From Crassaminicella thermophila (lineage in GTDB: Bacteria > Bacillota > Clostridia > Peptostreptococcales > Thermotaleaceae), in the NCBI RefSeq assembly GCF_008152325.1, contig NZ_CP042243.1, positions 2,671,026-2,735,025 on the forward strand: a DNA stretch of 64,000 bases. The letters run 5' to 3'. How positions within the stretch are numbered: position 1 is the stretch's first letter; every line of letters starts with the position of its first letter. Under the pieces are notes generated by a model, which made no database searches, had not been told where the DNA came from, and saw only the letters and a program-made list of their open reading frames with translations. Both the position numbers and the translations under genes were made by a program. Of the stretch, positions 40,356 to 49,022 are shown in pieces.

Positions 40356-40745
40356 TTACTTTCTTTGACAATCTTTTGGTGTCACACAAGTTCCGATTGC
40401 TGTAGCAACAACAATTGGTTCTTCTAATACATCAGCTGCTGAAGCACTAATGTCTTTTCTTGAAGTAACAACTTTTCTTGCTTCAAACTTCATTTTTCTT
40501 GAAGTATTTCCTTCTTTTATGATTTCTCCAACTACTTCAATATAATCTCCTGCATAAACTGGTGCTAAGAATTTTACTTCTTCATATCCTGCAAAAAGAC
40601 CTTCATCTCCGTCTCTCATGATTAGTAGCTCTGTAGCAACATCTCCGAATAAATGTAGCATATGTGCTCCATCTACTAATTCTCCACCGTAATGTGCATC
40701 TTTTGCACTCATTCTTACTCTTAACATTGTTTTTATTGTTTCCAT
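40356..40745 (-). CDS. kal: 3-aminobutyryl-CoA ammonia-lyase
   Basis: A 129-residue hot-dog-fold protein: [20 protein letters not shown] and [18 protein letters not shown] are the Kal signature. It removes ammonia from 3-aminobutyryl-CoA to give crotonyl-CoA, the step after Kce in lysine fermentation to acetate and butyrate. ATG at 40745 follows GGGAGGAATTAG; ten upstream in-frame codons are untranslated leader. It heads a two-gene operon with kce, 28 nt apart. The kamA, kamDE and kdd genes are not in this window. Confidence 0.92.
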   Translation of the reverse strand: METIKTMLRVRMSAKDAHYGGELVDGAHMLHLFGDVATELLIMRDGDEGLFAGYEEVKFLAPVYAGDYIEVVGEIIKEGNTSRKMKFEARKVVTSRKDISASAADVLEEPIVVATAIGTCVTPKDCQRK

Positions 40746-40759
40746 TCTAATTCCTCCCG

Positions 40760-40783
40760 ATATCTTTATTTTCATAAAGATAT
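40760..40783 (-). promoter_or_regulatory. Tetraloop hairpin abutting the kal ribosome site
   Basis: Perfect 10-bp stem ATATCTTTAT/ATAAAGATAT closed by GAAA (a GNRA tetraloop on the minus-strand RNA). It ends within a couple of nt of GGGAGG. It could stabilise the mRNA or modulate translation. Confidence 0.6.
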
Positions 40784-40822
40784 TGAAAGCCTAAAAATAT
40801 ACCTTTTACCTATGCCTATATC

Positions 40823-40852
40823 ATTATACCATTAAAAACAATTTTTTGACAA
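40823..40852 (-). promoter_or_regulatory. SigA promoter of the kal-kce operon
   Basis: Minus strand: TTGTCA (40847-40852), 18-nt spacer ending TGG, TATAAT (40823-40828), so an extended -10. Predicted start near 40816, leader about 71 nt. Confidence 0.75.
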
Positions 40853-40879
40853 TGTATATAAATAAATAACATCACCCTT

Positions 40880-41100
40880 TTAATAAAGAAATATATAAAA
40901 GATAAGTGAATGACTTTGATAACTTTTGTGAGTAAAAAAACTTACTGAAATTACATGAAAAAATACGTTAAGAACCTTCATTGTTTGAACAAATGTGAGT
41001 TTTGAAGGTTTAGTATTTTTTCATGTAATGAAGTTTAGTTTTTTCAAAAGTTATCTGGAATGAACATATCTTTATATTTCTTTTTAAAGTTTAATATCTA
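40880..41100. repeat. Family B repeat, copy 2 (full length)
   Basis: About 221 bp closely matching 9014-9246, including TGAATGACTTTGATAACTTTTG at the left end region and the inverted right end. It fills the gap between kal's promoter and the SLH gene that ends at 41120. No terminator for that gene is otherwise evident, so the palindrome may also end transcription. Confidence 0.85.
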
Positions 41101-41119
41101 TGATAAACAACATAATCCT

Positions 41120-43240
41120 TTACTTAATCTGAATTATCCTATTTGCAACAAACATATCATCTTCAAAATGTCCATCAATTAGTACCTCATCATCTTCATC
41201 TAAGTTTCTAAGTCTGATTTCTTTTCCTTCTGTTGAAATAATCTTAGTATCGTCTGTTATAAGAACAGATATAGTTTTATAATCCTTATCATATTTATCG
41301 AAATATTTTACTCTTAATTGATCATAATCATCATAAACTCTTACAATCTCTCCTGTAATCATATCCTTACTAGAAATTTTGTCTGCATCTATTCTATAAA
41401 CCTTACCATTATCAATGCGAAGCTCTACTTCATAATGGATATCTAAATCCTTTAAAGTATACTTGTCTCCTTTATCGTCATCATCATCTCCATCAATTCG
41501 AACCTCTACTCCTTTTGAAATATAATAAGTAACAGTTTCCTTATCATCATCATTTACTATTGTAATAGTAGAAGGATCCCCAATAGTAATCTGTTTTATC
41601 ACTCCCTCTACCTTACTTTTTCTATCAGTACGAGCAATAGCTTCAATATCAGTAACTTTTCCATATTTCATTTTAAATGTAACAATATCGCCTTTTTCTA
41701 ATTCATCTAAATATGCATTGCTTCCATCACGTTCAACATCTGCATCCTCATCAATTTCAAATTCTTTTACCTCTCCATCATTCATTCTCACCTTTAAAAT
41801 AAGCCCATCTCTAAACAATACTGAAGATTCTAATATTCCATTATACGTTCTTTCTTTTTCGTATATCTCTATTTCAATAGCTCTATCTCCTATGTGTTTT
41901 ATATATACTTCCATACCTTCCATTAATTTATTAGGCTTTACTTCATCGTCATCATATTCAATTTTAGTATCTTCATTTATTCTTAATTCTTTTTTAATTA
42001 TCAAATTCTCTTTATCACGAACAGTCAATATGTAAACGTCATCTTCTATCTCTTTTAAACTCACAACACGTCCTTCCATACTTGTAACAGTGTTGTCTAC
42101 TAAAACCTTGTCAAGCTCTCCCTTTTTATCAAAAACAAGCTTGATTTCATCTCCTTTATTCAAATCATCAACGTGCTTTGACCTTCCATTGATTTTAATA
42201 GATACCCCTTTTAGTTTATAAACTTCTATATTCCCTTTATCATCTTTTACAACAATCATTTTTGTATCTTCATCTACATAATCAATTATTCTTTTTTTCT
42301 CGCTAGGTATAGAAATATCCTCTGATGGAGTTTTACTATTTTTTACTTCAATTTCTGTCAACTCTCCATTACTTTTAAAAGTCAATTTTACACTATCTCT
42401 TACAGATAAATCACTAATAGTTATGGATTTTTCATCTTTTTTAATAGATGTATTTTTTAGTGTATAAGCTTTTTTATCTCCTTTTGTATCTTTCACAATA
42501 ATCATTTTTGCATCTTTAGAAACATACTCTATAGTTCCTTCTAAATATTTAGATACTACTGGTACGATTGGCTCCTTGATTAATAAATCATAAGTCTTTG
42601 AGCACATAGTAGCCATTACTGCACGATTTATAATACTATTTGGATTAAATTTTCTTTCATTATCACCACTTACAATACCTTTTTTCTCTAAAAGATCTAC
42701 ATAAGGAAGAGCTGCACTTATAATAAGCTCCGCATCAACAAAGTCAAGAACAGGAAGTGGATCTAACTGATCCTTCATGTCTAAAGCCTTTCCTATAAAT
42801 ACCGCTACATCTACTTTTTTTGCATAAGCTTGTTTTCCATTTTTCACAAATACCTTTATCTCATCTGGATGCAAAATACCGTACTCAAGTCCATATGCTA
42901 TAGGCTCATATGCCCAGCTTGGTATTTTATTTTTCGCTAATGTTGTCTTATATTTTGCCACAAGACCTGTTGTATCTTTTAGTTTATTTGCTGCTTTTAA
43001 AGTATTATAAAGCATAGTCATAGCTTCTACGTAGGATACTGGATTATTTGGTTTGAATGAAACCTTTAAGGTTTTATCATCAAAATATCCATTTATAATC
43101 TTCTTATCAGCCATTTTTGCAATATAGTCCTTTGCCCAATGAGTACTAGGAACATCTGAAAAATTTACTGCTGCAAAGCTAGCTATTGTACTCATAAGCA
43201 TCATAAGTATTATAAGCATACAACTTATTTTTCTTTTCAT
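41120..43240 (-). CDS. Large SLH-domain surface protein with acidic beta-repeat region
   Basis: A 706-residue secreted protein. Signal peptide to about residue 23 (ASFA-AVNF). Three SLH-like domains follow (about 25-75, 105-160, 165-225; FSDVPSTHWAKDYIAKMADK is typical), the usual wall-anchoring module. Residues 230-706 contain about seven or eight repeats of roughly 60 residues with a pattern like DxxMIVVKDxxGxxxxYxLKxxSIKI, beta-rich and acidic, with DGDDDDDKGD near residue 575 that could bind Ca2+. Function is unknown. AAAGGAGG precedes ATG. Confidence 0.85.
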   Translation of the reverse strand: MKRKISCMLIILMMLMSTIASFAAVNFSDVPSTHWAKDYIAKMADKKIINGYFDDKTLKVSFKPNNPVSYVEAMTMLYNTLKAANKLKDTTGLVAKYKTTLAKNKIPSWAYEPIAYGLEYGILHPDEIKVFVKNGKQAYAKKVDVAVFIGKALDMKDQLDPLPVLDFVDAELIISAALPYVDLLEKKGIVSGDNERKFNPNSIINRAVMATMCSKTYDLLIKEPIVPVVSKYLEGTIEYVSKDAKMIIVKDTKGDKKAYTLKNTSIKKDEKSITISDLSVRDSVKLTFKSNGELTEIEVKNSKTPSEDISIPSEKKRIIDYVDEDTKMIVVKDDKGNIEVYKLKGVSIKINGRSKHVDDLNKGDEIKLVFDKKGELDKVLVDNTVTSMEGRVVSLKEIEDDVYILTVRDKENLIIKKELRINEDTKIEYDDDEVKPNKLMEGMEVYIKHIGDRAIEIEIYEKERTYNGILESSVLFRDGLILKVRMNDGEVKEFEIDEDADVERDGSNAYLDELEKGDIVTFKMKYGKVTDIEAIARTDRKSKVEGVIKQITIGDPSTITIVNDDDKETVTYYISKGVEVRIDGDDDDDKGDKYTLKDLDIHYEVELRIDNGKVYRIDADKISSKDMITGEIVRVYDDYDQLRVKYFDKYDKDYKTISVLITDDTKIISTEGKEIRLRNLDEDDEVLIDGHFEDDMFVANRIIQIK

Positions 43241-43359
43241 TTTATTTTATTTCCTCCTTTATCTACATTTTCTATCCAATTTCGCATTTCGTTTATGTAT
43301 ATTCTATAAATTGGTTTAAAATCCTTTTATATCTCGTAAATGTAATAAAATAGTAATAT

Positions 43360-43399
43360 AAGCCCAAAAGACAACCTATATTGGTTGGCTTTTGGGCTT
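43360..43399 (-). terminator. Hairpin after the TolC-like gene
   Basis: Seventeen-nt arms AAGCCCAAAAGACAACC / GGTTGGCTTTTGGGCTT with one mismatch, 12 nt past the stop at 43412. The T tract is poor, but the stem is strong. Confidence 0.7.
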
Positions 43400-43411
43400 A
43401 TAACTGCATTT

Positions 43412-44944
43412 TTATTTTAGACTACTAAAAGCTAGCCAAGGCTTTTCATATAAAGTTGCTTTATCATTATAGTTCATAACAATTTCATCTAACTGCTTTT
43501 TCAATTCTTCAACTTTAAAGCTTGCAGCCTTTACTTCTAATTCAATAGCATTTCCAACTTCAAAATTTAATTTTACTACATTTAGATCATCTTCTGCCTT
43601 TTCTAATGCAATTTTAGTACTTTCATATTGCTTTTTCAGAGTTTCCAAACCCGTATGCAATTTTCTTAGATTTTCTTCATAGGCTTGCTTTAGGTTCGAA
43701 AGATCAATATCTAAAGTTTTTCTATCTATTTTAGTTGCTTCATAATCCCCATCATAATTGAATACAAATAAGTCTAACCCCAATTGAGCTAAATCTATTT
43801 TCTTTTCTAATGCCCATATCTGTGGACTTTTGTTGATCATAGTCGGAATATGAGAATCTATATCTAAATCTACCTCCGGTATTTGATCAAACACTATTTG
43901 ACCTTCCAAAGTATATCTTTCATCTGGATTTAAACCTACTAAATAATTCAATGCTTCATAAGCCATGTCTAATGCCTTTTGGCTCATTTCATACTTTTTC
44001 TTAGCTTCTTCATATTCTCTTTTGGCTTTATTTTTTTCATATTCACTAGCCATGTTCTGCTCATATCTTAAATTTGTATGACGCATCATCTCACGTTTGA
44101 TTTCTAATCCTAGTTCTGCTAGTTTTTTATTATTTTCACTTTTTAATACATCATAATAAGCGTTTTTTAAATCATAAGCAATTTTTTCTTTCATTGTTTC
44201 TACATCTTTTTCAGCTTTTTCTAAAGCAAATCGTTGAGCTTTCAAATTCCTATAAACCAAATGTTTTTTTCCAGCTACATCTGGGTCTGAAGTCATCTCT
44301 CTAGGAATCGTATTTGTCCTTTTAAACTTATCTGTTGCATCATCTTCCAACTCTTCTGCCTTTTCTACAAGCATTTCAGCTTTCTTTAAATCCTTACTAC
44401 TTTTTAAAGCTTTCTCTAATAACTGGTCATAATTATAGTCCCAAGTAACTTTTTCTTCCTTTTGTTCGACTAAATTATTCTCTGTTAAAACAGTAACCGT
44501 TCTTGCTATACTATTCCACTTAATCTCAATATCAAGGGCCTTTGCTATATAGCTTACTGGAAGCATAGTTCTTCCATTTACTATTTCTGGTGCTACATCC
44601 ATAATAATTCTTTGCCCATCTTTTATTAAAGTGTTGTTTCCAATACTCATTTGAATAATGCTATTTTCTTTAAATATAGTAACAGTTTTACTAGCTCCAT
44701 CCCACGTAATATCCTTTGAAGCTACACCTATTACTTCTCCTACGTATCTTACTGGCAACATAGTCCTGCCATTTTTTATATATGGTGCAATATCTATATC
44801 CTTAATAGTATCTCCTACTTGATATTTTGCTTGCCCTATTGTAAATACTACTTCATTTAAGGATTTCTCAGCTGCTAAAGCAGTACTGCTAAGTAATGTA
44901 AATATTGATAGTCCTATTCCAATTTTTTTTATTGCACTATGCAT
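43412..44944 (-). CDS. Secreted copper-amine-oxidase-N domain plus TolC-like helical protein
   Basis: A 510-residue protein. Signal peptide to about residue 25 (STALA-AEK). Residues about 30-150 form two copies of the copper amine oxidase N-terminal-like module (NGRTMLPVRYVGEVIGV, NGRTMLPVSYIAKALDI). Residues about 160-510 are long charged helices in which two stretches look like outer-membrane efflux protein repeats (LKNAYYDVLKSENNKKLAEL, YEMSQKALDMAYEALNYLVG followed by LNPDER). TolC-like proteins belong in double-membrane bacteria; here a monoderm surface protein is more likely. ATG at 44944 follows AAAGGGGATGG; a longer TTG frame is rejected. Confidence 0.75.
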   Translation of the reverse strand: MHSAIKKIGIGLSIFTLLSSTALAAEKSLNEVVFTIGQAKYQVGDTIKDIDIAPYIKNGRTMLPVRYVGEVIGVASKDITWDGASKTVTIFKENSIIQMSIGNNTLIKDGQRIIMDVAPEIVNGRTMLPVSYIAKALDIEIKWNSIARTVTVLTENNLVEQKEEKVTWDYNYDQLLEKALKSSKDLKKAEMLVEKAEELEDDATDKFKRTNTIPREMTSDPDVAGKKHLVYRNLKAQRFALEKAEKDVETMKEKIAYDLKNAYYDVLKSENNKKLAELGLEIKREMMRHTNLRYEQNMASEYEKNKAKREYEEAKKKYEMSQKALDMAYEALNYLVGLNPDERYTLEGQIVFDQIPEVDLDIDSHIPTMINKSPQIWALEKKIDLAQLGLDLFVFNYDGDYEATKIDRKTLDIDLSNLKQAYEENLRKLHTGLETLKKQYESTKIALEKAEDDLNVVKLNFEVGNAIELEVKAASFKVEELKKQLDEIVMNYNDKATLYEKPWLAFSSLK

Positions 44945-44967
44945 TAGTCCATCCCCTTTCTCTATCA

Positions 44968-44976
44968 ATTATACCA
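44968..44976 (-). promoter_or_regulatory. Extended -10 promoter of the TolC-like gene
   Basis: Minus-strand TGGTATAAT about 24 nt before the ATG. The -35 region is weak, as extended -10 promoters allow. Confidence 0.45.
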
Positions 44977-45096
44977 CAGTAACTAGCTATTAATTCTTAA
45001 TTTTTTATAAATATTTAATGAATATAAATTCATTTATTTTAAGTATAATCTTCTTTACATTAAAGGTCAACCCTTTTTAGCAGATATATTCAAAAA

Positions 45097-45126
45097 GAGG
45101 CAGGCATTCTAGAGAATACCTACCTC
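45097..45126 (-). terminator. Second of two tandem terminators after the larger S-layer-like gene
   Basis: On the minus-strand RNA, GAGGTAGGTATTCT pairs with AGAATGCCTGCCTC (two G-U pairs), then T5. Confidence 0.7.
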
Positions 45127-45130
45127 AATT

Positions 45131-45166
45131 AAAAAAGGGAGATCCATAAAGGATCATCCCTTTTTA
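45131..45166 (-). terminator. First terminator after the larger S-layer-like gene
   Basis: Stem AAAAAAGGGAGATCC/GGATCATCCCTTTTT with one mismatch and T6 on the minus strand, 9 nt after the stop. Tandem terminators suit a highly expressed gene. Confidence 0.85.
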
Positions 45167-45174
45167 TAAGCTTA

Positions 45175-47535
45175 TTACTTAATAGTAACTGTTCTTGTAG
45201 CTCCGTCCCACTCAACTTGTGCTCCAAGAGCCTTAGCTACGAAGCTTACTGGAAGCATAGTTCTTCCATCTTTGATTTCTGCTACTGTATCCATAGTGAT
45301 TGTAGCTCCACCAACCATTAATTTGTTGCTTCCGATTTGTACTTGAGCAATTCTATCTCCTTTGAAGATAGTAACTGTTCTAGTAGCTCCATCCCACATG
45401 ATGTTTTCATTAGATACTCCCATAGCTTCTGCAACGTATCTTAATGATAACATTGTTCTACCATCTTTGATGTATGGAGCAACGTCAGCAGTCTTAACTT
45501 CATCTCCAACTTGGTACTCAGCATTTCCGATTACGAATTTTGCTGGCTCAGCAGCTTTAGTGTCTGCATCAGCTGGAGTGATTACGTTAGCTACTTCTAC
45601 TTTTGCATAGTAATCTTCATTAAATAGACCATAGTAATCTAATAAATCTGATTTTGAAAGTTTTTCACTAGTAGTACCATCATTATATTTTAATTCAACT
45701 TCTTTATCATATCCGTTTTGGATTAATGCGTCGCCTTTAACTTCTACATCAATTCTTCCTTCAGCAATAGATCTGTCTACTTTTACTTCACCATTTGTAA
45801 TTTCAATCACAGATGGCTCTGTACTTTCATCTGTCACTTCAATAGTTAAGATGTTATCTTTTACATCAATATCATCTTCTTCAATTTCTAAGTCACCTTT
45901 TACTACTTTAACTGTAGGCTCATCGTCCCATTCCATATCTTTGTCTAATTCTAATACGATATTGCCTTCTTGGATTGCTCCTGCTTTAGCTTCTGTAATT
46001 GTAATTTTACCAATTTCTTGGTCTCTTACTCCAGCTTTTATCTTAGCAACTTCTGCTTCAACTTTTACTGGTGCAATAGCTTTTCCTAATACTACTTCAT
46101 ATTCATCATCTAGAGCTTTTCCAGATACTTTAGCAGTGATGTCTCCAGACTTTCCTGCTTCTACAGATACGTAGAATTCTAATCCTACTTTGATTTTTCC
46201 ATTTGGATTATTTACTTCGAATTCATAAACATTTTCATCGATTTCTTCTTTAACGATTTTATCTCCTTCATCTTCAGATCTTTCAACACCTAGAATTTTT
46301 ACCCAACTTGGGAATTCAACTACAACAGTCTTGTCATGTGTCCAAGAACCGTCTACTTTTTCTTCAATGATTAATTTTTGTAATTCATGTTCTTCATCAG
46401 TTGTTAAAGATTCTAATTGAGTATTTCCACTTACTAATTCCTTAGTAGTTGCTGTGAATTCATTATTATTATTTAATGCACCTTCAAATCTTCCTGAGAA
46501 GATTTCTTCTGCATCTCCATCAGCTTTTACTTCTACTTTGTATTCAGCATATTCACCAAGCTCTAACTTAGTACGCTTGATTTCGTTCATATCTGAAGAA
46601 ACTGTTACATATACTTTTCCTTCTTTAGCATCTCTTGTTGGTCTTACTTGCAATCCAGTAATTTCAATATTACCAATAACACCATTGTCACTTAATAATG
46701 CATAACCTTTAGATGCACCATTTTTAGTACCATGTACATAAATTTTTAATTCATTGTCATCTAATTCATAGTTAGCAGCTACACTATTGATTGCTACTTC
46801 ATTAATTAAATCTCCACCGATTTTAGCATTATTATCTAATATCCATTTAAAATCTTTATCTAAAGTTAATTTAATATATTTTTCTCCGATATCACTTAAC
46901 TTAAATGTACCGATTGCGTTTTCTTCAATTACGATATTTTCAATTAGCTTAGTAGTTGAGAAAGTCACTGTATCTTCTATCTCTACAGTTGTATCTCCAC
47001 TTTTACCTTCTGCAAAAATTTCTGTAGTTTCAGTAATTAATCCACTCTTAGATTCAATACTTACTTTACCAACCTCTCCATCCATTTCAACCCACATAGG
47101 AATTCTAACTACTATATCTTCATGGATTGGATTAGTTACTACAGTTCCATTTTCTGTAGCTTTAAGAGTTAATATAATTCTAGAATCAGATTTTCTTTCT
47201 ACTGTTGCATCTACACCATATACAACTCCAGAAACTGTTACTGTTTCAGTTGCACTTTCGATTGCTGTTGCTAAATCAGAATTGAAAGTATTTATACCTT
47301 CATCTCCATCATCTAACCAATCTGCACCTTCTAATTTTAATTCGATTTTTTCTGTGCTACCCCAGTCTCCACCATCATTTTCAATTTTCAACTCTGGTGC
47401 TGCAGCTTTTAATTTTGCATCGTCTTTCACTTTTACTTTTCCTGACACACCATTGTCAGAACCAGCAAAAGCACTCATTGGCACTAATGAAATCATTAAC
47501 GCTAGCACCAATAATAAAGAAAGTTTTTTCTTCAT
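45175..47535 (-). CDS. S-layer-like surface protein with C-terminal copper-amine-oxidase-N module (paralogue 1)
   Basis: A 786-residue secreted protein. Signal peptide MKKKLSLLLVLALMISLVPM to SAFA (about residue 24). The middle (about 30-650) is beta-rich, acidic, Ala/Val/Thr/Glu-heavy, and near-free of Cys. The C-terminal 120 residues are two copper amine oxidase N-like repeats (GRTMLSLRYVAEAMGVS, GRTMLPVSFVAKALGAQVEW). A paralogue lies at 49023-51086. Strong promoter, 5' hairpin and tandem terminators suggest a major surface protein. That the C-terminal module binds the wall is inference. Confidence 0.82.
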   Translation of the reverse strand: MKKKLSLLLVLALMISLVPMSAFAGSDNGVSGKVKVKDDAKLKAAAPELKIENDGGDWGSTEKIELKLEGADWLDDGDEGINTFNSDLATAIESATETVTVSGVVYGVDATVERKSDSRIILTLKATENGTVVTNPIHEDIVVRIPMWVEMDGEVGKVSIESKSGLITETTEIFAEGKSGDTTVEIEDTVTFSTTKLIENIVIEENAIGTFKLSDIGEKYIKLTLDKDFKWILDNNAKIGGDLINEVAINSVAANYELDDNELKIYVHGTKNGASKGYALLSDNGVIGNIEITGLQVRPTRDAKEGKVYVTVSSDMNEIKRTKLELGEYAEYKVEVKADGDAEEIFSGRFEGALNNNNEFTATTKELVSGNTQLESLTTDEEHELQKLIIEEKVDGSWTHDKTVVVEFPSWVKILGVERSEDEGDKIVKEEIDENVYEFEVNNPNGKIKVGLEFYVSVEAGKSGDITAKVSGKALDDEYEVVLGKAIAPVKVEAEVAKIKAGVRDQEIGKITITEAKAGAIQEGNIVLELDKDMEWDDEPTVKVVKGDLEIEEDDIDVKDNILTIEVTDESTEPSVIEITNGEVKVDRSIAEGRIDVEVKGDALIQNGYDKEVELKYNDGTTSEKLSKSDLLDYYGLFNEDYYAKVEVANVITPADADTKAAEPAKFVIGNAEYQVGDEVKTADVAPYIKDGRTMLSLRYVAEAMGVSNENIMWDGATRTVTIFKGDRIAQVQIGSNKLMVGGATITMDTVAEIKDGRTMLPVSFVAKALGAQVEWDGATRTVTIK

Positions 47536-47593
47536 TATACTTTTCCTCCTTTTATTTTTTAAGTTTTTAATGTTAAGGATATGCCCTTTGGGT

Positions 47594-47643
47594 CATTATC
47601 CTTTGTAATCACACTATCTCTAATGTGATTACAAAGAATAATG
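47594..47643 (-). promoter_or_regulatory. Twenty-bp stem-loop at the 5' end of the S-layer-like mRNA
   Basis: Arms 47594-47613 and 47624-47643 pair over 20 positions with one G-U pair; loop of 10 nt. The inner 13 bp (CTTTGTAATCACA/TGTGATTACAAAG) are perfect. It begins about 13 nt after the predicted transcript start and about 60 nt before the ribosome site. It is likely an mRNA-stabilising leader. Confidence 0.7.
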
Positions 47644-47662
47644 TCCTTAGAATACATTACCG

Positions 47663-47691
47663 ATTATATCAATGTTTTCTTTCATAGTCAA
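47663..47691 (-). promoter_or_regulatory. Strong SigA promoter of S-layer-like paralogue 1
   Basis: Minus strand: TTGACT (47686-47691), 17-nt spacer, TATAAT (47663-47668). One mismatch from consensus. Start near 47656, leader about 120 nt. The 47700-47880 stretch upstream is AT-rich with nothing else recognisable. Confidence 0.85.
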
Positions 47692-47933
47692 TATTTTCTA
47701 TTTTTCTGTAATATAAGTGTAACATAAATCATTTTTTCAAATTTGTATAATCATTTCATATATAGGTAGTTTTTTCTAAGTGCTAATCATATTATATAGA
47801 AAATAAGAATAAATTACCATTACAGAAATGTTACAAATCTTTACGTGTTTTTTACAAAAAGATGATAATCAAGCTAATAAAAAGAATATCCCTCTGGGGT
47901 TATTTTCCTGGAGGGATTATTTGTCTACAAACT

Positions 47934-47961
47934 AATCTGAGTATTTTAAAACACTCAGATT
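47934..47961 (-). terminator. Hairpin after the ATPase remnant
   Basis: Nine-bp stem AATCTGAGT/ACTCAGATT overlapping the stop codon of the remnant; an additional imperfect CCCTC/GAGGG hairpin lies at 47888-47916. Confidence 0.5.
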
Positions 47962-48950
47962 ATAATGAAACTAATATTAAATCATCTCTATTTTTAGATA
48001 CTTCAATTAATTGATCAATAAATCCTGATTTAGAAAATAGTATATAGTGTTCTTTTCTAGTATCTTTATTCAAGTTTATATATTTAGCTTTTTCAACTAG
48101 CTTATAGAATATATTTGCATCTACTTTAGTGTTTAGGTACTTGCATTCTCCTATTAAAATGTCTTTAGTATCTTCATTTATACCTACAATATCAATTTCA
48201 TTTGAACTATCCCACCATTTACCTAACTTTAAAACTTTAAAATTAAGTTTATTTTGTTTATTTAAATTCCAAACTTCTTCTTTGCATACCTCTTCAAAAA
48301 CAAAGCTTACATGATTATCTATAAAATTATCTTTTATTTTTTTAATAACATATTCACTATCTTCAATTTCTATATAGCTTCTATATGGATAAATGAATTT
48401 AAACCAAAACTCAATGAAATTATCTTTTATATAATAAAGACCTTTTTTGCTTTTTTCAGGATTACTTTCTGTTATTGGAACTATTCGGTCTACTAAATCA
48501 AGATCTATTAGTATTTTTAAATATCTAGTTAAACTCGTTTGATTAACTCCAAGTACACTTGCTATTTTACCTAGCTTATGATTACCTGCAGCTATAGTTT
48601 TTATTATAGAAAAGTATGTTCCAATATCTCCAACTTCCTGCTCAAGTAAAAATATAGGTTCTTCGTATAAAAAGCTTTGTTTATTTATTATATTTTTTTC
48701 AATAGAATCAAATATATTTTCTTCTTCTTTGAAAATCTCTATATACTTAGGAACTCCACCAGTTACAGAAAAGTATTCTATGAGCTCTGATTTTGATTTT
48801 TCTTTGAAAAATTCACCATAATGATTAAAGCTAATTTGCTTCATTTTTATTTGTCCTGTTCTTCTTCCATAAAGAGGAGAAGAATAAGATATTGTATTCA
48901 TTATTTAAAAATTCTAGTTCGCTATTTCTATTTATGAATTTAGTTGACAT
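47960..48950 (-). pseudogene. Remnant of an archaeal-type ATPase (AAA/DUF234) with its nucleotide-binding core deleted
   Basis: At 48950 an ATG with a good GAGGTGAT site begins MSTKFINRNSELEFLNNEY, a typical N-terminus of this ATPase family. After about 19 codons the frame breaks. The remaining 313-codon frame (ATG at 48901) resumes at SYSSPLYGRRTGQIKMKQ, which in intact members follows Walker A and B and the sensor region. Winged-helix (KIASVLGVNQTSLTRYLKIL) and the C-terminal DUF234 nuclease-like part (EIDIVG, IGECKY) remain. No P-loop is present. The family is AAA+, with C-terminal DUF234, and of unclear function. It separates two S-layer paralogues. Confidence 0.8.
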
Positions 48951-48973
48951 TATATATCACCTCATAAAAGAAT

Positions 48974-49011
48974 AAAAAATAGATAGAGCCAATTGGCTCT
49001 ATCTATTTTTT
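48974..49011. terminator. Terminator of S-layer-like paralogue 2
   Basis: A perfect 38-nt palindrome with 19-nt arms (AAAAAATAGATAGAGCCAA and complement), 12 nt after the stop at 49023. The A/T runs suit both strands. Confidence 0.9.
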
Positions 49012-49022
49012 ATTGGATTTAT

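Noticed and set aside
46787-47608. Open frame of 273 codons on the plus strand, opposite S-layer-like paralogue 1
   Set aside because: Shadow of the biased codon use of the real gene; no ribosome site and it runs into the promoter and leader region of the sense gene.
48129-48496. Plus-strand open frames opposite the ATPase remnant
   Set aside because: Low-complexity shadows without ribosome sites.
47960-48901. The 313-codon frame as an intact ATPase gene
   Set aside because: It lacks Walker A and B motifs, and the true family N-terminus is found upstream in a different frame.
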